DNA of 64,000 nucleotides from JAHJQZ01 sp963676075 (GTDB lineage: Bacteria > Pseudomonadota > Alphaproteobacteria > Rhizobiales > Devosiaceae), in assembly GCA_963676075.2 (NCBI GenBank), contig CAXXNZ010000020.1:1-64000 (forward strand). Reading direction: 5' to 3'. The translations under genes and the position numbers were made by a program. This document shows, in pieces, positions 60,726-64,000 of this stretch. Under the pieces are notes generated by a model. The model saw nothing but the letters and a program-made list of their open reading frames with translations, was not told where the DNA came from and made no database searches. Positions within the stretch are counted from its first letter, which is position 1. Each line of letters begins with the position of its first letter.

Positions 60726-61859
60726 TCAGGACTTTTTCTTGCCGTTGCCGCCAGCATTGCTGTTGGCTGAATTGCCAGCACCATTGCTGTTGCCGCCGGC
60801 GTTGTTGCCTGAGGAATTTCCACCGGCATTGCTGTTGGCCGAGTTGCCCGCACCGTTGCTATTGCCACCAGCATTGTTGCCAGAGGAATTACCTCCGGCA
60901 TTGCTGTTGGCCGAGTTGCCTGCACCGTTGCTATTGCCACCAGCATTGTTGCCTGAGGAATTCCCGCCGGCATTGCTATTAGCCGACTGGCCGGCGCCAT
61001 TGCTGTTGCCGCCGGCGTTGCTGCCTGAGGAATTACCTCCGGCATTGCTGCTAGCCGATTTGCCGGCGCCGTTGCTGCTTCCACCGGCATTGTTGCCCGG
61101 GGACTTCCCGCCAGCATTGCTGTTGGCTGAGTTACCGGCCCCATTGCTATTGCCACCGGCGTTGTTGCCGGAGGAATTGTCGCCGACGTTACCGTTGACC
61201 TCGCCAGGGCCTGCTGTTTCGAAGGCGGTCACGTTCGCGGCGAGCGGCTTGCCAGAAAATTTCACGATGGGTGCATACGTGCCCGATCCGCTGACCGACA
61301 GAACCTCGGTGCTGCCAACACTGGCGCTTTGTCCGGGGGTGACGTCGACCATCAGGCCGTGGGCGACATCACGCACCTCGACCTGGCCTCGGTTCACCTT
61401 GACACTGGTCTGGTTCTCGTCCGCCTTGACGGTAAAACGCGTTCCCTTGACCACAGCGGCAAGATACCGCGTCTGGACAACGAAGTGCTGGACCTCACGG
61501 CGCTCCACCTCGACGGCCACTTCGCCGAAATGTTCCTGAACAACGGTGAATTGCTGCCCGTCACGATCGAAGATGCGGATCTGGGTATCCGGACCGAGAT
61601 CAATCGTTTCCTTGTCGCGCCTGAACTGCACGCGACCATTGGGCGCCGTGCGAATGATCCTTTCGTCAGTCACCACGTCGCCACGCACCAATTGCACCCA
61701 GGCATTGTCGACCAGCGTGAAAACCGCTCCGCGCAGCTTAATGGCTTGCCAGTCATCGGCAAAAGCGGGAAAGCAGAAGCCAATGCTCATCATTAGGCCG
61801 ATCATGACGGCCAGAACTGATGTTTTCAGGATACTCAATTGCGCACACCAAATTCTCAT
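60726..61859 (-). CDS. Secreted FecR-domain protein with six 24-residue Gly/Asn/Ser repeats
   Basis: A 377-residue exported protein. Signal peptide about 1-35; a FecR domain spans about 38-200 (LVRGDVVTDERIIRTAPNGRVQFRR, VQTRYLAAVVKGTRFTVKAD, VNRGQVEVRDVAHGLMVDVTPGQ). From residue 231 to 373 there are six near-identical 24-residue units (GNNAGGNSNGAGNSANSNAG plus four residues), ending in a lysine tail GKKKS. No membrane or anchor domain is seen. Without a partner sigma factor, it is not a classical anti-sigma FecR. The repeat region suggests a flexible extracellular or periplasmic stalk or surface-binding segment. Confidence 0.87.
   Translation of the reverse strand: MRIWCAQLSILKTSVLAVMIGLMMSIGFCFPAFADDWQAIKLRGAVFTLVDNAWVQLVRGDVVTDERIIRTAPNGRVQFRRDKETIDLGPDTQIRIFDRDGQQFTVVQEHFGEVAVEVERREVQHFVVQTRYLAAVVKGTRFTVKADENQTSVKVNRGQVEVRDVAHGLMVDVTPGQSASVGSTEVLSVSGSGTYAPIVKFSGKPLAANVTAFETAGPGEVNGNVGDNSSGNNAGGNSNGAGNSANSNAGGKSPGNNAGGSSNGAGKSASSNAGGNSSGSNAGGNSNGAGQSANSNAGGNSSGNNAGGNSNGAGNSANSNAGGNSSGNNAGGNSNGAGNSANSNAGGNSSGNNAGGNSNGAGNSANSNAGGNGKKKS
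60741..61169 (-). repeat. Tandem 72-bp repeat, six units, inside the FecR-domain gene
   Basis: Six units of 24 codons encode the Gly/Asn/Ser array. Units 4-6 are identical in protein, while units 1-3 vary (GKSP, GSSNGAGKSASS, GSNAGG, GQSA), the order expected from expansion at the 3' end. Such arrays change copy number easily. Synonymous differences between units show it is not a very recent expansion. Confidence 0.9.
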
Positions 61860-62128
61860 TCTAATTCATGATGACAATACTCCTGTTCGATTTCGTTAAT
61901 CGCCGCTTCCACTTGAAGCCACGACTGCCAAAATCTTTACCGAAGACTGCAAATTCAAACGGTTTTCGCTGCACGAGGAGTATCGGCGGAAGAACGACTG
62001 TTTGACTGGCTTTGATCCGCCAAATCGGCGGACACAAAAACATGGCGCCGAAGAGTCTTCGCCTCTCACTTTTCAGAAAAACACCTGCGCATCACGCACG
62101 CCCCGAGTGCCAGGCAAATCGAGGTTGA

Positions 62129-62962
62129 TCAGACCAGGCCGTAAACCCGCTCGGCATTGCCTCCGAATACCGACCTCATCTCGGCTGGCGAAAGATGTGG
62201 TTCGAGCAGCCCTTTCAAAGTGTCATGCGTTGTCCGGTAGTCGGTGACCAGAAGCGAGACCGGCCAGTTGCTGCCCCAAATCAGGCGATCGGCACCAAAG
62301 AGATCGAGCGCCGTCATGAGAAAAGGGGCAAACCCGACCGGGCTCCAATCGGCGTTGAGCTCTTCCGGGAACAGCCCGGAAATCTTGCAAAAGACATTGG
62401 GAAAACCAGCGACGGTTGCCAGCTTCTGTGCCCAGGGCTCAAGCGCACCGGTCTCAATCTGCGGCTTGGACAGATGGTCGATGACGGCCTTGAGATCGGG
62501 CACGCGATGGAGCGATTCCGCCACGGCATCAAGATGGCGCGGGAAGGTCAGGTACTCAAAAACGAGCCGCGTATCTGCGACCCGCTTGAGGTTATCAATG
62601 ACCCGTGGCCTGAGGATGTAGACGTCATCATCGAGGTCCTGCAGCATTGGCCTCAGTCCGACGAGCTTGTCCTGATTGAGCAGGGCATCGAGATCCGCGG
62701 CAAAATTGTCGCTTTCAAAATCGAGCCAACCGACCACACCGAGGATGAAGTGGTTTTGCGCGGCAAGATCGAGCAGGAACCGGGTTTCGGCAAGTGTCGG
62801 CGCGGCTTGAACCACGATGGTTCCATCGATGCCACACGTGCTCATTTCCCCCTGCAAATCAGCAGGCAGGTAGTCGCGATAAAGCGGGCCCGCGTCGGGA
62901 CTGAGCCAGCCGTAGTCGCCGCGTGCGATTTTCCAGAAATGATGATGCGCATCGATTTTCAT
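62129..62962 (-). CDS. Amidohydrolase family 2, probable L-fuconolactonase
   Basis: A 277-residue amidohydrolase-2 enzyme. The metal motif MKIDAHHHFW opens the protein, followed by GPLYRDYLPADL, GIDGTIVVQAAP, VIDHLSKPQI and the C-terminal RLIWGSNWPVS with the conserved Asp-rich end FGGNAERVYGL. This pattern is that of L-fuconolactonase/sugar lactonases of the fucose oxidative pathway. The ATG follows GGAGGA. It is divergent from an aldo/keto reductase of the L-fucose dehydrogenase group, so the two probably act in sequence. 269 bp without a supported gene precede it on the left. Confidence 0.85.
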   Translation of the reverse strand: MKIDAHHHFWKIARGDYGWLSPDAGPLYRDYLPADLQGEMSTCGIDGTIVVQAAPTLAETRFLLDLAAQNHFILGVVGWLDFESDNFAADLDALLNQDKLVGLRPMLQDLDDDVYILRPRVIDNLKRVADTRLVFEYLTFPRHLDAVAESLHRVPDLKAVIDHLSKPQIETGALEPWAQKLATVAGFPNVFCKISGLFPEELNADWSPVGFAPFLMTALDLFGADRLIWGSNWPVSLLVTDYRTTHDTLKGLLEPHLSPAEMRSVFGGNAERVYGLV

Positions 62963-63138
62963 TCCGTCCTCCATAGGGCAATATCCGGCGGCGACGCGGA
63001 TGATGGCAAGCTGATTCAGTCCTGCCTTTACGCGACGTTTCGCTGAATGCACACAGCTTGCCTGCCACGGTGTTCCGCACGAACCCCGTCGCTGGTAGGA
63101 ACGGTGTTGCCGCAAGACTGCAATGGAGAATAGCAAGA

Positions 63139-64000
63139 ATGAATATCGCCGAAACCCAGGCGCTCAACGCGAGAACCAGGCGTCCGGTCATGCTGACGCG
63201 TATGGGCTTTGGTGGCGCGCCGCTCGGCAATCTTTACAGGATTATCCCCGATGCCGACGCCCATGCGGCGCTGATGTCGGCCTATGACGTCGGCATGCGC
63301 TATTTCGATACAGCACCGCAATATGGGCTCGGCATTTCCGAGAGGCGCTTCGGCAAGGCCGTTGCCGAGTTTGGCCGCGACAACATCGTCCTGTCGACCA
63401 AGGTTGGCCGTCTTCTCGTTGATTGCGAGCCGGACGAAGTGACCCCGGAGGCCTTTGTCGGTGTACCGCAGAAAAGGATCGTGTTCGACTACAGCTATGA
63501 TGGTGTCATGCGCTCGCATGAGGACAGCAAAGCCCGGCTTGGAGTCGATCGGCTCGATATTCTTCTGGTCCACGATGTCGGCGCGGAGACCCATGGCAGT
63601 GTCGAAGCCGGCGAAGCACGTGTGCGTGAGCTGTTCGATCAAGGCGGCTATCGCGCCCTGCAAGAGTTGCGCGATGCCGGCGAAATCCTTGCCTTCGGGG
63701 CCGGCGTCAACGAATGGGAGGTCTGCGAGCGGCTGCTCGGCCTCGGCGATTTCGACTGCTTCATGCTGGCCGGACGCTACACCCTGCTCGAACAGGAGGC
63801 TCTCGAAACCTTCCTGCCGCTCTGCGAACAACGCGACGTCGGCATCATCATCGGCAGCCCGTTCAATTCCGGCATTCTGGCAACCGGAGCGATTGAGGGG
63901 GCGACCTATAATTACGCCCCGGCGCCACCGGATATTCTCGACCGGGTCCGGCGGATCGAAGCGGTCTGTGCCGCCCACAATGTCGAGCTCGTTGCCGCGG
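63139..64000 (+). CDS. Aldo/keto reductase, probable D-threo-aldose 1-dehydrogenase / L-fucose dehydrogenase (cut by window edge)
   Basis: The first 287 residues of an aldo/keto reductase. LTRMGFGGAPLGNLYR, the active-site YFDTAPQYGLGISERRFG with Asp and Tyr, RLGVDRLDILLVHD and the C-terminal GVNEWEVCERLL match the subgroup of aldose 1-dehydrogenases and pyridoxal 4-dehydrogenase. It would oxidise L-fucose or a similar sugar to its lactone, the substrate of the divergent lactonase. The end lies beyond base 64000. The ATG follows GGAGAATAG. Confidence 0.87.
   Translation, partial: MNIAETQALNARTRRPVMLTRMGFGGAPLGNLYRIIPDADAHAALMSAYDVGMRYFDTAPQYGLGISERRFGKAVAEFGRDNIVLSTKVGRLLVDCEPDEVTPEAFVGVPQKRIVFDYSYDGVMRSHEDSKARLGVDRLDILLVHDVGAETHGSVEAGEARVRELFDQGGYRALQELRDAGEILAFGAGVNEWEVCERLLGLGDFDCFMLAGRYTLLEQEALETFLPLCEQRDVGIIIGSPFNSGILATGAIEGATYNYAPAPPDILDRVRRIEAVCAAHNVELVAA

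Noticed and set aside
60739..61539. Plus-strand open frame rich in Leu, Pro and Ala repeats (PPALLLAELPAPLL)
   Set aside because: It is the exact antisense of the repeat region and FecR domain of the minus-strand gene, which has a signal peptide and a known domain. The Leu/Pro pattern comes from reading Gly/Asn/Ser codons backward.
1..64000. CRISPR arrays, rRNA genes and prophage
   Set aside because: No regularly spaced direct repeats with unique spacers, no rRNA sequence and no phage structural genes were seen in the window.

Overview
The window is high-GC chromosomal DNA from an alphaproteobacterium, most likely of the order Hyphomicrobiales (Rhizobiales). The evidence is a short 4.5S-type SRP RNA near dnaX-ybaB-recR, an Irr/ICE-like iron box, a Zur-type zinc regulon, a dnaX zinc module reduced to one Cys, and several families of short palindromic repeats typical of rhizobial genomes. 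A Devosia/Pelagibacterium-like host is a guess only.

Layout. 0-14 kb is mostly housekeeping: zwf (cut by the window edge), a BadF-type sugar kinase, cobU, a hydrolase with its ArsR regulator, a LOG-family protein, dapD and dapE, truA, fmt, def and rmuC. 14-17 kb holds two identical IS4-family insertion sequences, each in one arm of a REP-like palindrome. 17-24 kb carries recR-ybaB-dnaX, a Tat-exported MsrB, the SRP RNA and prfC. The 3' end of prfC is repeated beyond a GNAT gene, with only synonymous differences at the codon level over its last 23 codons, like an old attachment site. 24-34 kb has the divergent oxyR/katG pair, a SulP transporter, an L-2-haloacid dehalogenase, an amino-acid ABC receptor and permease without an ATPase, a ClpP paralogue and CreA. 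In 34.0-38.3 kb six consecutive genes are broken by single-base changes. Where I can reconstruct them these are extra bases, mostly in G/C runs, which looks more like poor sequence than real decay.

39-46 kb starts with tRNA-Ser(GGA). It continues with a thioredoxin-reductase-like flavoprotein plus methyltransferase divergent from an Rrf2 regulator, and a compact zinc regulon: znuA and a ZigA-like GTPase diverging from zur-znuC-znuB across two Zur-box-like sites. 46.5-51.2 kb holds a secreted von Willebrand A protein divergent from an unusual LuxR-HTH/alpha-beta-hydrolase fusion, with a perfect 16-bp palindrome between them.

51.8-60.4 kb is the most system-like stretch. It is one co-directional metal-chelate transport locus: periplasmic binding protein, FecCD permease, ATPase and SAM methyltransferase, then a truncated AraC gene, then two coupled ABC half-transporters resembling YbtPQ/IrtAB siderophore transporters, and a TetR regulator. 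No outer-membrane receptor or siderophore synthesis genes are present. The window ends with a FecR-domain protein carrying six near-identical 24-residue Gly/Asn/Ser repeats and a divergent fucose-type pair (lactonase and aldo/keto reductase, the latter cut by the edge).
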